From Mytilisepta virgata (Eukaryota; Mollusca; Bivalvia; Mytilida; Mytilidae), in contig JAPWFG010000020.1 of the NCBI GenBank assembly GCA_028015205.1, positions 1,178,001 to 1,242,000 of the forward strand: a stretch of 64,000 bases of DNA. Reading direction: 5' to 3'. A program made the translations under genes and the position numbers. Each line of letters begins with the position of its first letter. The first letter of the stretch is position 1. The notes below the pieces were generated by a model that was given only the letters and a program-made list of their open reading frames with translations, ran no database searches and was not told the DNA's origin. Shown in pieces: positions 23,601-36,691 of the stretch.

Positions 23601-24371
23601 CAAGCAGCATAATAACGAAATCAATTAAACAGTCTTCTTGATACTATTCTTCATCTGAAACTGAGTCATGCCTGGATTTATACTTTCGTTTCTTAACTCA
23701 TATCGGCCCTATTACTCATATTTTACTCATTTCAGTCCTATTACTCACATTTTAAAACATTTTGGCGTCAAGAGTATACCTAATAAAGATTAGTCCAGAA
23801 AGCGTTCAGTACGTATCGATTTTATACCAGACTTTTTATTTTTGGATCCTAGCAAGCTTGTATTGGAGGCAGAAATGTTTTAGCATCTGTTTTTGTCCTT
23901 TGAAGTAAAATGTACTGGAATCTTAAATTTTCATTTTGAATTATCGGGTGGAAAATTATAATCCAAGTAATCCCATTAACCTTTATTAGACGTAGCAAAT
24001 CAAATTAAATACCAAAAACGTATTACAATTAAACACAAAAGCCAGATAACCTTAGAATGTACCCTAACTTGATATTTTATCAAATATCAAATCATTTGAT
24101 GCGTATAATTATATACTACCTGTAATAATTAACAAATATTTCTAATTAGGACATTCTAATTTGAATGGACACATTTAATTTGCATATTTCATCAACCAAA
24201 GACAAAAATAGGACAAGAGGAATTTTGTTATTCTGTGTTAGTTTTATAACTTTATAGAGAATGCGATGAATTCAGAACATATCCTTCGAAGACCAATTTG
24301 TTTATAGTATATGTAATGATTTAAACTAACGGAAAATCTAACTGAGATTCGAATCAAGGAAAAAGATCAAA

Positions 24372-27300
24372 ATGGTATGTACAAAGAAAACGATTAATGC
24401 TCGTATATTCCATAAAGAAAATAATTTTATTTTAAAAAATCATGGTTGGAAGAGGGCACTTTATCTTTTTATGGTAAGGCAGATCAAGCGAGTAATCGTG
24501 TACCCCTGTATTTACACATAAAGTATACAGATACCCTTTCATTTAATTTTCAACAAAGAACAAAGCCTTTTAGCATATATTTCTGGCTTTAGGAGAAAGA
24601 AGTTCTCACATTGCAGTTACATCCGGGACAAATGTTTAGTTTCGGATTATGATACATTTCATCTAAATTGCATACCCTTATCATATCTTATGAGAAATGA
24701 ATAATTGAGTAGTTCCTTCCCCTCTCCATTAGGCGATACCTGAAATGGTCAAAGCATACAACTAAATTTTCAAATAGATCATATCCTACCCCATTATATA
24801 AACACTTTCACAGAAGATAACTTTTCAAGGAAAATTATGCTGCAGATAAATACCTTATTTAGTAGAGCGATAGTATCCGACCTGCAGCTATGAGAGCCTT
24901 AGATAGTTTTGCAGTTAAAAGGATCATATTCTGACACTGCTATCTTAATTATGTACCATCCACTCCAATTTTGTAGTTCTAGCAAGCGGTCACCTTTGTT
25001 GGTAAGCATACTGTATTGGTCCTCGCCGGCCTGTTTCTGTACTCATATAAAGGGGACTTCATTCAAGGGCTACTACGTGAAAACAAAAAGAAACTAGTCC
25101 AATCATTTAATTTCACTTTTCGTATATCGATGACAAATTCCAAGACTTTCTATATCTCATCTACTCCAGAGAGCTTGAAATTAAGGATACTACAGATATA
25201 CCAAAGTTCGCTTCATATTTGGATATGTTTCTTGAAATAGACAATGAGGGTCATTTGAAGACAAAACTTTATGACAAACGTGATTACTTCAACTTTCCTA
25301 TTGCTAACTCTCCCTTCTTACGTAGCTATATACCAGCATCGCATGCATATGGCGTCTACATTTCTGGGCTTATCCGATTTTCAAGGGCATGCGTGAGTTA
25401 ACCTGACTTTCGACAAAGAGGATAACTGCTGTCACAAAAGCTTCTTAACCAGGGTATTATCGGGGATAAGTTGATGAAATCAATTAGGAAATTTTACGGT
25501 CGTCATCATGAATTTATTGTCCGTTACAGTGTTCAATATCTAAGATGATGTTGGACCTATTCCCACTGTCGTAAAATTTCACGTGCCTCCACCGATTTGT
25601 GACTACCACCGGATTGACTTTGTTGAACTTCCCGATGGGTGCCGTATACGGAGCAGGAACTTCTTACCATTCCGCAGCACCTGGGTTCATTTCTGGTTTT
25701 TATAGCAGTTCGTGTTGTTCATTGTTTTTTAGTTTTCAGTGTTTATTTGTTGTGCTTGTGGTTGTTCATTGGTCTTCCCGAGTTTGTCCGTCCAATGGAT
25801 TACGATTTTTTATTTGCCCCTTAGGTATATTTGTCCTCTTTTCATAGCGTGTTTTATACATCAGAGTGTCAGGATAGATAAGGGGGGGGGATTATTTAGG
25901 AACAGAGCTATGTAGCTTTGTGTTGTATCATTCTGGCAGATCAAAATTTAAATTCTTTATGGATAATCAGCTTGGATGTAATAGTTAATTTAAATTGCAC
26001 TTAATTTACAAATTTCATAAAACTTTAGCTGGGATCTTTTCACTGATTAGACCGAATCGAATTGTTATTTCAAAATTGAAAGTTAATTGGATGGAAATTT
26101 GTCAACTCACTTTTATCAATATTTCACTGATGTTCTCACAACGAATACTGGCTTGAGACATTATAGATTTTCGCGTAGTATAAAAATATAAAAATCCAAA
26201 GATAGTAATATTAGATATAGTAAATTTATACTATGCTGTATACGACGCATTTCAAGGAGTTACCTCTCATCAGCAGCATTAAAACCGAAACATTTGGAAG
26301 ACCAAGACCCAAACATATATTAAACAAGAAGTACTCAACCAAAAATACCGAAATAGGAAGCCAAATTTCAGCTAAGGAGATCTACCATGTGCAATACAAG
26401 GAATGAACCCTTAGTATTTCTATTATTTTTGAATTTTGCTAAATACTGGTAATTTCTGTAACAAATCAATGAATAATCATGTCAGACGAGTCTGACGACT
26501 GGGTTGACGAATATTCTCTGGGACCTAGGGTCCTCCAGCAGAGGCATCATCCCAGGAGTATAAAAATAACAATCCAAAGATAATAATATTAGATATAGTA
26601 AATTTATACTATGCTGTATACGACGCATTAACTCTCAACAGCAGTCTCAATTTTTTAATCTGTGATTTCCAAGAACAACTAAATGGATTTATTTATATTA
26701 CCAAGCAATATATAGTGTTTTTAATCAAATTTGAATTACTGCCAGAATAGATTACATAACGTAATAAATATCGAGAAAATGGTAACTTATACGATTTTGA
26801 CAGAATATTCATCATGTTTATATGATCAGTAGATCTCTGATTGGAATCTTTCTCTAAGGATCAAATATATTTTACTTTGATATGCTTATTAAAAAATCAC
26901 AATAAAATTTATGATAAGATTGACACATACTTAAAGATTAGTACAAACTATAAATGTTTTAGTACAGACATGCCATACGGTTATCATTACATAATGATAA
27001 TATAAATAAAATAAAAACATCAGAAAAAAGGATCATTGCAAAGGTTAACTATGACACTCTTATCAACAAAAACATCACTCCCTCTCAGAAATCTAGACAT
27101 GAAGTGAACAGACACATTAAACACAACATGGAATCAGTTTTTGGTATAGTAATTAAAAATTATGGAGGAGTTATGTCTGTTACCAAAATTGCAACTTATC
27201 TACCCTAACCCTATAAAAATAAAATCCATTGCAATATGACCAACGAAGTGCATGCCGGCTATCTAGAGCAAAGATAGAGAATATACAATATTTAATTAAA

Positions 27301-30300
27301 ATAAAAGGTCAAAATGTACTGTAAAACTAGCTCAAGTACTGATATCTGCAGTACGCACTATAACACAAACTTACCAAAAATACAGCTCCTTGTGTGGTGT
27401 ATCGTCATGATGTTTAATCCAAAGAAAAATGATTATGAAACAAAAGATCTCACTCGTATTAATATTCAGGTTTCTTCGGATGCAAACTCAATCCTAGAGC
27501 TACCTGTAAGAGATGTTCCAGGACTGGTTTAAATCGTATGTCTCTGTGATATGATCGATGTTATTTTGATGTCTGTGATCAAAGACAATCTAACATCTAC
27601 AATTGTTTATCTGCATTATTGAAATTTTACTGTATTTTCTTGATATAAATAAGCTCTTTATCTCATTCTTTCATTTAGAAACTCCTTTATTAGTTTTACG
27701 ATTATGCTGTGCATTCTATATTTACCCTTGATAAAATTATTATTTACCGTTTTCCAGTTTTGAAATAATGAGAGTCATTTATAGTTGCCATAGTGCTTTA
27801 CATAAATAAACTTAAAATAATGAATTACAGAAAGGCAAAAAATCAAATAATGATCAATTAACGCCATCTCATCGACCTTCAGACAAAACATAACGTAAAA
27901 AAGTACAAAACACAAACATCGAAACAACAGAGGATTACGATAGTCTGACTTGGTATCCAGACCTACCCATTATCTCTATAAAGCCAATACAGAATGACAT
28001 AAACAAGTTGATTGCCAGCTATAAATGTTAAATTTGGTTGGATGGTACAGAATATAGACAGCAGGGTAAAACAGTGCTAGATATACTGATTGAAAAAGTT
28101 TAACAAATGAATTCATGTTTATTTTTTTTTATTGCTGTATAGACATTTTTAGGAAAAAACAACAGCCCAGGTCTCACCGAAATCCTCGATTTAACTATGT
28201 TAAATATCTTTCAATCTATTTATTAATAAAAACTAAAATCGATTTAACAAAAAGCTTTAATGATGAAAAGGGACGATTTGTAACACCAGAATAATTTTCA
28301 ATTAACAAGTGCTGTCAACTCTGCAATATAATATAGACAAACACGTAACGAAGCGGTTATTTTCTGCTGAAGAATTGTTACATGCTGAGATGATCGTGAG
28401 CTGAAAAGACAAGTAAGGGTTAGAAAATTAAATGTTGTAAATATAGTTATTTTCTCATCTTGCAGAGAATGGAGACTTGAAACGGTTCTTGTAAGATTGG
28501 CAACATTTAGTTTTGTATGTTTTTTTTTGTGGAAATATGTCGATTAGTGAAAAAAGATTAATGAAAAAATGAATTTTGTGTTTTAGGTGGACAATTTATC
28601 GGCAGAGCAAATTCAAGGTAAGACTATACATCCTATTTTACATCTTCCGTAGTTGGCAGGAATTGTTTTAATATTCTTGACTTATTGCATTATAGGAATT
28701 TTAGATGAACACTCATATATTCTACGCATTTGATTTGCGCGATTGTCATTTTTGACAAATCATTTTCCAAATACTAACTTCCCCTTTCTCGACGGAGACG
28801 TGCCTGTGGCACGGTTGTATGATGTTCATATCACAGCTTGTAAGTTTTGCGCGAACTTGTTTAAGGTTAGAAAATTTTAACGAGCGAAACCATACAATTA
28901 CAAAAGACCTTCTATTACAGGGTTATAGATTTCACAAACTGCTTAATGTTTTTAAATGTTTTATAATAGATATCGACATATTTTAGCTAAATACTCGGCT
29001 TCAAGAAAAGCACATATCATGAACGGGTTTTCCAAAGGGTCAAGTGAGCTATTCTCATCACTTGGTGTCAGTCGTCGCCTGTCGTCGTCCGTTAACTTTT
29101 ACAAAAATCTTCTCCTCTGAAACTACTAGGCCAAATGGAACCAAACTTGGACATAAGCATCATTGGGGCATCTTGTTTAAAAAATATATCCGATGACCCC
29201 GCCTGCCAACCAACATGGCCGACATGGCTAAAAATAGAACATAGAGGTAAACTGCAGTTTTTGGCTTATATCTCAAAAACTAAAGCATTTAGAGCTAAAC
29301 TGACGTGGTAAAAATGTTCATCAGGTCAAGATCTACCTACCACGAAATTTCGGTCAACCCTTTGTTGGGTTATTGCTCATGAATTGTTAATTTTAATGAC
29401 TAAAATCATTAATTGACCCCTCATAGGAGTTTTTGCCCTTAAAAGACGACATCCGCCATAAACTTTCCTTTAAAGATCTTTTCTTCTGAAACCACTTAGC
29501 CAATTGTGACCAAACTTTGTTGGAATAGTCCTTGGTTGGCCCCCTTCCAAAATTATTTCCGGCATCCCCGACTTCCAACCGACATGGCTACTGTTACTAA
29601 AATTAGAAAAAAGAGGGGGATGAATTTAAAAAATCTTCTTCTATTAAACTACAAGGCCAATTGGAACCAAACTTGGCAGTAATGGTGCGTAGGAGGTTCT
29701 CTTTCAGAGTATGTCGATTGACCCGGACTGTTAACCAAAATGGCCACCACAGCCAGACTTAGTTTAACATAGGACCCTATGGGAAAATTCATTGAAACAT
29801 CTTGTCTAAAACAACTTGACCAATAGGAACCATACTTATGTCTTTAGGGGCCCTCTTTCAGAAATGTGTCCGATGTCGTGGACTGTGAACCAAGATGGCC
29901 GCAACAGCCGACCTGAGTTTAACATAGTACCCTATGGGGAATTCATTCAAAAATCTTCTTGTCTGAAACCACTAAGCCAATTAGAACTAGACCTGATAGC
30001 AATGGTCATTATATGGCCCTCTTTCAGAATTTCGACCCGGACTGTGAACCATGATGGCCACCACAGCTGAACTTATTTAAATATTGGGCCCTATGGGAAA
30101 ATTCATTTAAAAATCTTGTCTGAAACCAGTTAGCCAGTTGGAACAAAACTTAGCAGTAAAGGTCCATAGATGTTACTCTTTTAGAAATGTTTCCATTGAC
30201 CTGGACTGTCAACCAAGATGACTGCCATAGCTGAACTTAATTTAACATATAGAACCCTATAGAAAAACCATCCAAATTGTAACACTCAAAGTTTTAGTCC

Positions 30301-33300
30301 TGCTCAAGGTGAAAAGTTAAATTCAGGTGAGCGATAAAGGCTCTTGAGAGCCTCTAGTTTATTGTAATATCGTGAATAAATGCAAAACTCTCGCCAATAA
30401 CAGACAAAACATCTTTTCACAGTATGTAATTATGTTAAAATTACTCTTTCTCTCATTCACTTGAAGACTCTAAATTTATACTAGCGAATTCTATTGAACT
30501 CTATGACGAGATAGCATTAAGCCCTTTATGGGAGTGTTTTTTTTTCTGACTTTTTCCTTAAATAGCGTTCCAGCAAGCAGTCATACTATATTGGCTTTAA
30601 TAGTATGTTTTATATACCAGAGTGTCAGGATAAGGGGGTGTGAGTTTACGTACCCATAAATCCGGTTTTATCCCAGCATTGTTCAGTTTCTGCACCAAGT
30701 CAGACTATCCTGACTCTGTTGTGTTTGTGTTTGTTTTTTGTACTCTTTTATGTTATTTTTTGTGCGGGGTTCTGTCCGTTGGATGACGTTGATTGATTGG
30801 CATGTAATTGTTGTTGTAATTGTATTTTAAGTCTTATTATAAACAATTTAGAATACAGAGAAGCGTTTAAAATGTTTGATAAAGATGGCGATGGTACTAT
30901 AACGACAAAAGAATTAGGAACAGTAATGAGGTCACTAGGTCAGAATCCTACCAATCAGGAACTTGAAGATATGGTAAACGAAGTTGATGTAGACGGTAAG
31001 TGTTTTTTTAGCTCACCTGGCCCAAAGATGCGTCCGTCTGTAAACTTTTACATTTTGATCTTCTCCTCGGAAACCCCTAGTCCAACTGAACTGTAACTTG
31101 TTATGAAGCATCTATGGAAGGACCTTTATAATGTTTGCATATTTTGTTCCGGTCGGACAATTTATATAGCCGCCATGGTGAATTCTTATTGCTGATTGGA
31201 CAGATTTAAAAAATCTTCTCCTCTGAAACCCCCTAAGCCAAATGAGCTTAAACTTGGTATGAATCATACACGGAAGGACCTTTATACATTTTGCATATTT
31301 TGTTCCGGTCAAAGAACTTATACGGCCATGGTGAATTCTTATTTCTGATTGGTCAAAATTCAAAAATAAAATTTTCTGAAACCGCAAAGCCAAATGAGCT
31401 GTAACTTGGTATGAAGCATCTGTAGAAGGACTTTTATGAAGTTTGCATATGTCGTCCCGGTCGGACAGCTAATATAGCAGCTATGATGAATTCTTATTTT
31501 TGATTGGTCAAAATTTCAAAAATTTCCTCCTCTGAAACCATATAGCCAAATTAACTGATACTTGGTATGAAACATCTATGGAAGGTCTATTACAATTTTC
31601 CCTTGAAATAAAATGGATTGATAGTGGGACTGTCAGGTGAGCTTTGCAGGCTGAATTCTCTTGAGCCTTTTGTTCAAATTGCCAAACATTTATATCATTT
31701 TCAAATATTAGGGATTTCAAATAAATTTTGAAAAGCGGAATAATGTAATAAAAATGATCTTTTCTTCATTTCGGTAGATAGATTCTTAACTGTAACAAGA
31801 TAAAAATGCGCAAGTAGACAGCTTATTCTATATATCGCATGCATTTTTCCAGGAGAATTATTAAAACGTTACATATGACTTATCGAGTTACCCAGCTTTA
31901 GAAAGAAATTGATATATCGGCCTACATACTCCCATTGAAAACATTAAATAAGTATATTATTTTTTTTAATCCATGATTTCATGGGGGTTATATAATTAAC
32001 CAGGGTTTTATCAGGGATAAGTTGATGTCATCACTTAGGAAATTTTAAGGTCGTCATCACAGTGTTATCTAACATGATGTTGGATTTGTTCCCACTGTCA
32101 TAACATTTCATGTGCCGATTTGTGACTTCCACCGGATTGACTTTGTTGAACTTCACGAAGGGTCTCGTATACAGAGCACGAACTCTGAGCTCCTGATTTA
32201 ACTCCTGGTTTTTTATAGGAGTTCGTGGTGTTCATTGTTTTTTAGTTTTCAGTGTTTATTTGTTGTGCATGTGGTTGTTCATTTGTCTTCCCGGGTTTGT
32301 CTGTCTAATGGATTGAGTTTTTTTTGTTTGCTCCTTAGGTATATTTGTCCCCTTTCATATTGTGTTATAACCTACAATATAAGTAAAGTTCAATGAATTC
32401 TGATACGTTGAGCAGATAAAGTCACGAAAGTACTACTTACAGACGTTTGGGAACCTATAAAACCGATTAACCCCGCCACTTTTTAGTGAAGTGCCAAGTC
32501 GGTCTATCCAGCATCATCAAAACTTACCCAGTTATCTATTTAATGCAATTCTCTAATTTTGTCCAAATATAAAAAAATTGAATAAAGAATAAAAATATAT
32601 GTCTTTATTATATCATTTATTTGTGAAATCTTTTCTCTTATTAGATTTATTCTGCAAAGTAATGTTAGAAAGCAAATTAAATCACACAATATTTTCTCCT
32701 TTCTAATCGAATGATTTTTATGATTATTAGATGTATTTTTAAATGTTTCCTAAAATCGGATTTACATGTCCTGAAGTAGATATAAAGCATAAAATACTTC
32801 ATTGTCTGAAAAAGCAAGTAATTAGATAACCAAGTTTATTTATAATCTAGATAGAAGCAATTCACAGGAAATTAATTAACTTTTTCTTTAGATACCCTTA
32901 AGTGAAAATGAAATTTGTTGACTACACTGTACATAAAACGTTTAAATATTTGTACAACTTGTCATTGTTAATCACGTATCAAATTTGTGTTCAGTATATC
33001 ATTTCATTTAATTTCACAGATAAATTGCTTATAAGAAACTTTTGTAAAGGATATTTGTTCGCCTGGCATTCATAAAAAGACTTGCTATCTTGACTTTAGG
33101 AAACGGTGAAATAGATTTTGAGGAGTTTGTGATGATGATGGCTAAAAAAGTACAGGACGCTGATACAGAAAAAGAATTAAAGGAAGCTTTCAGTGTTTTT
33201 GATCAGGATGGTGACGGATTTATAAATACCAAGGAATTGAAACAAGTAATGACCAATTTAGGAGAGAACTTATCCGACGAGGACATAGATGCTATGATTA

Positions 33301-34497
33301 GGGAAGCAGATAAAGATGGCGACGGGATGATTGACTTTAAAGGTAAGAATAAATGGGAAAAAATAATGTAGATAAAATTATTTCCGTTGATTCTTGTTTT
33401 GGTAATGCGGAACTCCTTATTACGAACAACAAGCAGTTTTAAATCAAGATTGAACATGCAATGGAGTCAAACATTTAAGCAGCAGATTCTATAATACATG
33501 TAGGTATATACAGCTGATAATTTGTCATTGACTATAAAGGGTTTAATAAAGAAAACTATAAACCTTTCCAGAAATCAGTCATAATCGAGTTATCGTTCGT
33601 TACCAATACGACTAAAATTTGTTAATCAGGTTGATAGCTATAGATTAATACATGACCTAATCAATATCGAACTGGTATCATCCGGAGACTCCTATATCGG
33701 ACCGAGCGCTTGTCCGAGGTCTGACATGGGTCGAGGGATGATACCCGGTCCGATATTGATTAGGTCATATATTAATCTGTTTATCATATACTGCCATAAG
33801 TACATATTCCGAAGGCACCAGGTCTGATATGGCCATTCGAAAAATTGGTTATCAGTCTGAGGATTGCAATATTGTATTTTACCTTCCGGCTTTATCATAT
33901 GGGCAAAACTACCTTTATCAACGCTAAACATATGATAATATAATTTCATGATAGGATAGATACCGTGAATTCAAAACATCTATTATTGCGAATCTCCTTT
34001 AACATGCAATAATTGAAATTCTTTAATGTGACTGTAGCACTTTATGTAAAATCAAAAATATGTGTTTTTAATTGTTATTGCGATTTTCATCATGTTGCAT
34101 TTTTACAGTAATAAAACATAATATTGATTTCTAATTTTACTTTGCTACCCAAGGGTTATGATCCATGCTTCTCCTTTCTTCAAGAAGCGGGCCGTAACCA
34201 TTGGCTAGTACAATTAAAATTCAATCGAACAGGGCGTTGTTAAAGCAAACTTGAACAATAACATTATGCAGAACAATTGTAAGGTTATGTGTACATTAGG
34301 TTTTAATTTGTCACACGGAAATTGTTATAGATTTTATCTACATTTATTATTATTATATTTTTTGATATAGATAATTTATTAACTCTTCCCTTTTTAATTA
34401 TGATAAACTTTAATGTTAATATAAAGTTCAGTTTCCAAATTATTTACTTTCTCTTTCAGAGTTTTTCCACATGATGACCTGTGATGAACTTAAATAA
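24372..34497 (+). CDS. CaM-C: calmodulin-like protein, four intact EF-hands
   Basis: Exons: 24372-24374 (ATG, then GTATGT), 28587-28617, 30852-30995, 33100-33342, 34460-34497, giving 152 residues. All boundaries match CaM-D and CaM-E in position and phase. All four loops look competent: [48 protein letters not shown]. It keeps calmodulin landmarks such as [22 protein letters not shown] and MIREAD. Its start ([12 protein letters not shown]) and its end ([11 protein letters not shown]) differ from calmodulin. It is likely a Ca2+ sensor binding target helices, but with altered specificity. The gene spans 10 kb because introns 1-3 are loaded with an RT element, a 378-bp array, an RT relic, two interspersed repeats and a further RT 3' end. 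The first exon is inferred from the array-wide pattern, since intron 1 is 4.2 kb. An AATAAA lies at 34711. Confidence 0.87.
24990..25850 (+). mobile_element. RT retroelement copy 3, 5'-truncated, in CaM-C intron 1
   Basis: The family order is kept with breaks: [18 protein letters not shown], then a deleted YIDD region (CGTATATCGATGAC at 25122), [39 protein letters not shown], then the shared 3' tail (25570-25850). It is close to copy 2 in sequence and carries independent frame breaks, so it is not active. Confidence 0.78.
26186..26640. repeat. 378-bp tandem repeat, one copy plus partial
   Basis: This is the same unit as at 12830. The matched phrases AAAATCCAAAGATA and ACAATCCAAAGATA start 378 bases apart (26191, 26569). 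The second copy breaks off after TATACGACGCATTAA. It lies about 340 bases downstream of RT copy 3. Confidence 0.9.
26641..28586. other. CaM-C intron 1 remainder
   Basis: AT-rich sequence. 27870-27965 resembles the reverse complement of the dispersed repeat at 30600-30790 (GACTTGGTATCC, AAAACACAAACATCGAAACAAC). A segment near 27030-27180 looks protein-like in one frame ([19 protein letters not shown]) but is broken, and I cannot name it. Nothing else is supported. Confidence 0.45.
28770..29030 (+). pseudogene. Relic of a second RT retroelement subfamily
   Basis: The phrase [20 protein letters not shown], followed in other frames by [11 protein letters not shown] and LAKYSASRK, corresponds to the NFPFL..(I/V)P..YGVYISQLIR..AC region and the adjacent QGY..KL segment of the RT family. 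It has several frameshifts and stops. It is a C-terminal fragment only. Confidence 0.5.
29036..30360 (+). repeat. Interspersed repeat with ~130-bp internal units, CaM-C intron 2
   Basis: It opens TCAAGTGAGC and CGTCGTCCGTTAACTTTTAC. It then repeats a unit of the form AAAATCTTCTNCTCTGAAAC, CCAANTGGAACCAAACTTGG, AACCAANATGGCCGCC, TTTAACATAGGACCCTATGG about seven times. It closes with CAGGTGAGCGATAAAGGCTC and TTGAGAGCCTCTAG. The end matches that of 47445-48117. Several open frames inside are artefacts of the repeat. Confidence 0.85.
30560..30800 (+). repeat. Dispersed repeat copy (pair with 61340-61600)
   Basis: Shares AGTATGTTTTATA, GTGTCAGGATA, ACCCATAAATC, GTTCAGTTTCTG, CCAAGTC and ACTATCCTGACT in order with 61340-61600. 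An inverted partial copy lies at 27870-27965, and a short one at 25840-25890. It ends just upstream of CaM-C exon 3. Confidence 0.8.
31010..31690 (+). repeat. Interspersed repeat copy, CaM-C intron 3
   Basis: It opens TTTAGCTCACCTGGCCCAAAG and has about four ~130-145-bp units with CTTCTCCTCTGAAACC, CCAAATGAGCT, AACTTGGTATGAA, GGAAGGACCTTTAT, TTTGCATATTTTGTTCCGGTC. It closes GTCAGGTGAGC and CTCTTGAGCC. It starts 15 bases after the CaM-C exon 3 donor. Confidence 0.85.
31988..32360 (+). mobile_element. RT retroelement, 3' end only
   Basis: This matches the last ~370 bases of RT copies 2 and 3 (GGGTTTTATCAGGGATAAGT, CCACCGGATTGACTTTGTTG, TTGTCTTCCCGGGTTTGTC, CTCCTTAGGTATATTTGTCC). The coding core is missing. 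Confidence 0.8.
33641..33779. repeat. Hairpin MITE in CaM-C intron 4
   Basis: The arm 33641-33683 (ATGACCTAATCAATATCG, TATCATCC) pairs with 33736-33779 (GGATGATAC, CGATATTGATTAGGTCAT). The ~52-base loop is GC-richer than its surroundings. Confidence 0.85.
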
Positions 34498-34710
34498 GCA
34501 CAAATTATCCAAGATACTGGCAACTGTGATATTGTTACTGCAAAACCTTATTCTATACTGTAAATTAGATGTATATGTTGAAAGTTTTTTTTTGTTCACA
34601 ATGCTTCATGAAGTTCTACAGAGTATTATCTAAATGCAGCTACAGATTATCACATTTACATACACACATTTTATGTTTCTGTTTGCAGACATTTATGCAT
34701 TTATGTATAT

Positions 34711-34716
34711 AATAAA
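34711..34716 (+). terminator. Polyadenylation signal candidate, CaM-C
   Basis: AATAAA lies 214 bases after the stop and is followed by TAATGAATATTTAAAC. It is the only such hexamer seen in the first 300 bases after the CaM-C stop. Confidence 0.45.
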
Positions 34717-35734
34717 TAATGAATATTTAAACATTTTTAAGTCTCTAACGATAAAATACATGCATATAGAGCAAGCAACAATCGATGAAACAACAGACAC
34801 ACAATAGAAAAAAATAAAATATGAGCAACATGGACCCCACCAAAAAAAAAAAAAAAACGGGGTGGTACGGTTGGGAAAACAGACTCCGTATCAACACAAC
34901 CGATAAACACCACGTGCGCATGATCAAGGCACACAATTCAGGATAAATTTTCCCATTTTTCGAAAATCGGCTTTTTATACAGGAAAGACAACAAACACAC
35001 ACAGAACATTTATCGCCACATTTATACGTCGACTCAATTAATCGTGAAAGTTAAAAAAAACGCACTACTCTGACTTAAGAAAATTCGGTGAAGAGGTTGA
35101 CTCCAGAAGGACAAACATATAACAAAAAAATATCTGTTAATTTAGATAAAGTGACAACAGGAATATTTTGCCATATTAACAAAATCATAAAATATTGTCT
35201 TACAAGTTTAAGGGGAAGAACTCTGCTAAGAAAGTCAGTGTGTATACCATAAATATGGCAATCACCTACATGTATAATAAAGACACAATATGCTGGAGCC
35301 GTACACAGAGGGGAAAGTTCATAACTGATGTTTGTCATAAAATGTTGATTTCAAGTACTGTATAATTTGATTTCAAGTACTGTATATGTTGAAGTCTTTA
35401 TACGAAATAAAAGTGCACATATGCATCTGTGGTCTCTCTCAAACACTTCTGAGTTTGATAAGATCTGGGTAATTATTAAGATAAAGTATTTCATCTATAT
35501 TGTCATATATTGCTATATATAGTCCCAGGAGTAGTAATATTAACTTAGAGATATCCAGTTTTATAGCGAACAAAGTACTTCTTTGAATGAACCCTCAATG
35601 AACTGCTTGTGACAAAACCTCGAAAGCTGAAAATTACCAAATCAAATTTCAGCGAAACTAAGGTAAAGTCGTAAGACGTATCAACGTACAACCAGATAAA
35701 GCAACTGAAATGACTTCAGTGATCAAGTAAAGAG

Positions 35735-35870
35735 GACAAATATACCTCAGGGGCAAATCAAAAAACGAAATCCATTAGACAGACAAACTCGGAAACACAA
35801 GCACAACAAATAAACACTGAAAACTAAAAAAAAAAAAAAAAAAAACAATGAACAACACGAACTGCTATAA
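35735..35870 (-). mobile_element. RT retroelement 3' end, inverted
   Basis: Read on the minus strand it gives AGTTCGTGTTGTTCATTGTTT, TTTTAGTTTTCAGTGTTTATT, and CCCTGAGGTATATTTGTCC, the 3' end shared by RT copies 2-4. It is interrupted by an A-tract on the plus strand (35827-35845). It directly abuts the 378-bp array. Confidence 0.8.
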
Positions 35871-36440
35871 AATAACAATCCAAACATACTAATATTAGAT
35901 ATATTAAATTTATACTATGCTGTATAAGACGCATTTCAAGGAGTTACCTCTCATCAGCAGCATTAAAACCGAAACATTTGGAAGACCAAAAACCGACCTT
36001 ATTTTAAACAAGAAGTACTCAACCAAAAATACTGAAATAAGCCAAATTTCAGCTAAGGAGATCTACCTTGTGCAATACAAGGAATGAACCCTTAGTATTT
36101 TTATTATTTTTGAATTTTGCTAAATACTGGTAATTTCTGTAACAAATCAATGAATAATCATGTCAGAGTAGTCTGATGACTGGGTTGGCGATTACCCTTG
36201 GGGACCAAGGGTCCACCAGCAGAGGCATCATCCCAGGAGTTTCAAAATAACAATCCAAAGATACTAATATTAGATATAGTAAATTTATATACTATGCTGT
36301 ATACGACGCATTTCAAGGAGTTACCTCTCATCAGCAGCATTAAAACCGAAACATTTGGAAGACCAAAAACCGAACTTATATTAAACAAGAAGTACTCAAC
36401 CAAAAATACTGAAATATGAAGCCAAATTTCAGCTAAGGAG
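35871..36440. repeat. 378-bp tandem repeat, one and a half copies
   Basis: ACAATCCAAA starts at 35875 and 36250 (375-base period after small deletions). The second copy stops at CAGCTAAGGAGATGAACTC, where a retroelement end begins. Confidence 0.9.
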
Positions 36441-36600
36441 ATGAACTCTGCTAAGAAAGTCAGTGTGTATACCATAAATATGGCAATCACCTATAAAAAC
36501 GAGGAGAAAACTCAGGCACTCCGGAAGGGTAAGCAGTTCCTGCTCCTTATACAGCACCGTCGTGAAGTTCAACCAAGACAGTATTTTGATTTCAGTCTTT
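36436..36600 (-). mobile_element. Retroelement 3' fragment, inverted
   Basis: The minus strand reads GTTGAACTTCACGACGGTGC, then AGGAGCAGGAACTGCTTACC and TTATAGGTGATTGCCATATT. The GAACTCTGCTAAGAAAGTCA block is shared with 35215-35270, so the two loci carry related tails. Confidence 0.7.
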
Positions 36601-36691
36601 TCAAATGGTGCTACGTGGGTATTTAGTGTGAACCGCGTGATTGAGGTTATTTCTTCATAGACTGAAAAAAAAATTACAGTCAATCCTTAAA

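Larger units (their letters stand above)
22392..24371. other. CaM-B to CaM-C intergenic region
   Basis: This holds the CaM-B 3' UTR, one copy of the interspersed repeat (22970-23600) and the CaM-C upstream region. A TTTTATAACTTTATAG segment near 24242 and an ATTTGCAT octamer near 24178 lie within 200 bases of the CaM-C start. Their function is not shown. No other gene is seen. Confidence 0.5.
34498..36691. other. CaM-C downstream region, repeat-rich
   Basis: After the CaM-C 3' UTR comes a series of retroelement 3' ends in reverse orientation (34740-34860, 35190-35310, 35735-35870, 36436-36600) and a 378-bp array. No gene is seen. The small open frames on the minus strand here are read through retroelement tails. 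Confidence 0.55.

Noticed and set aside
29816..30070. Open frame within CaM-C intron 2
   Set aside because: It is inside the tandem units of the interspersed repeat; similar frames appear wherever the unit recurs.
34737..35338. Minus-strand short hydrophobic frames
   Set aside because: They are read through retroelement 3' tails that recur after the RT copies.
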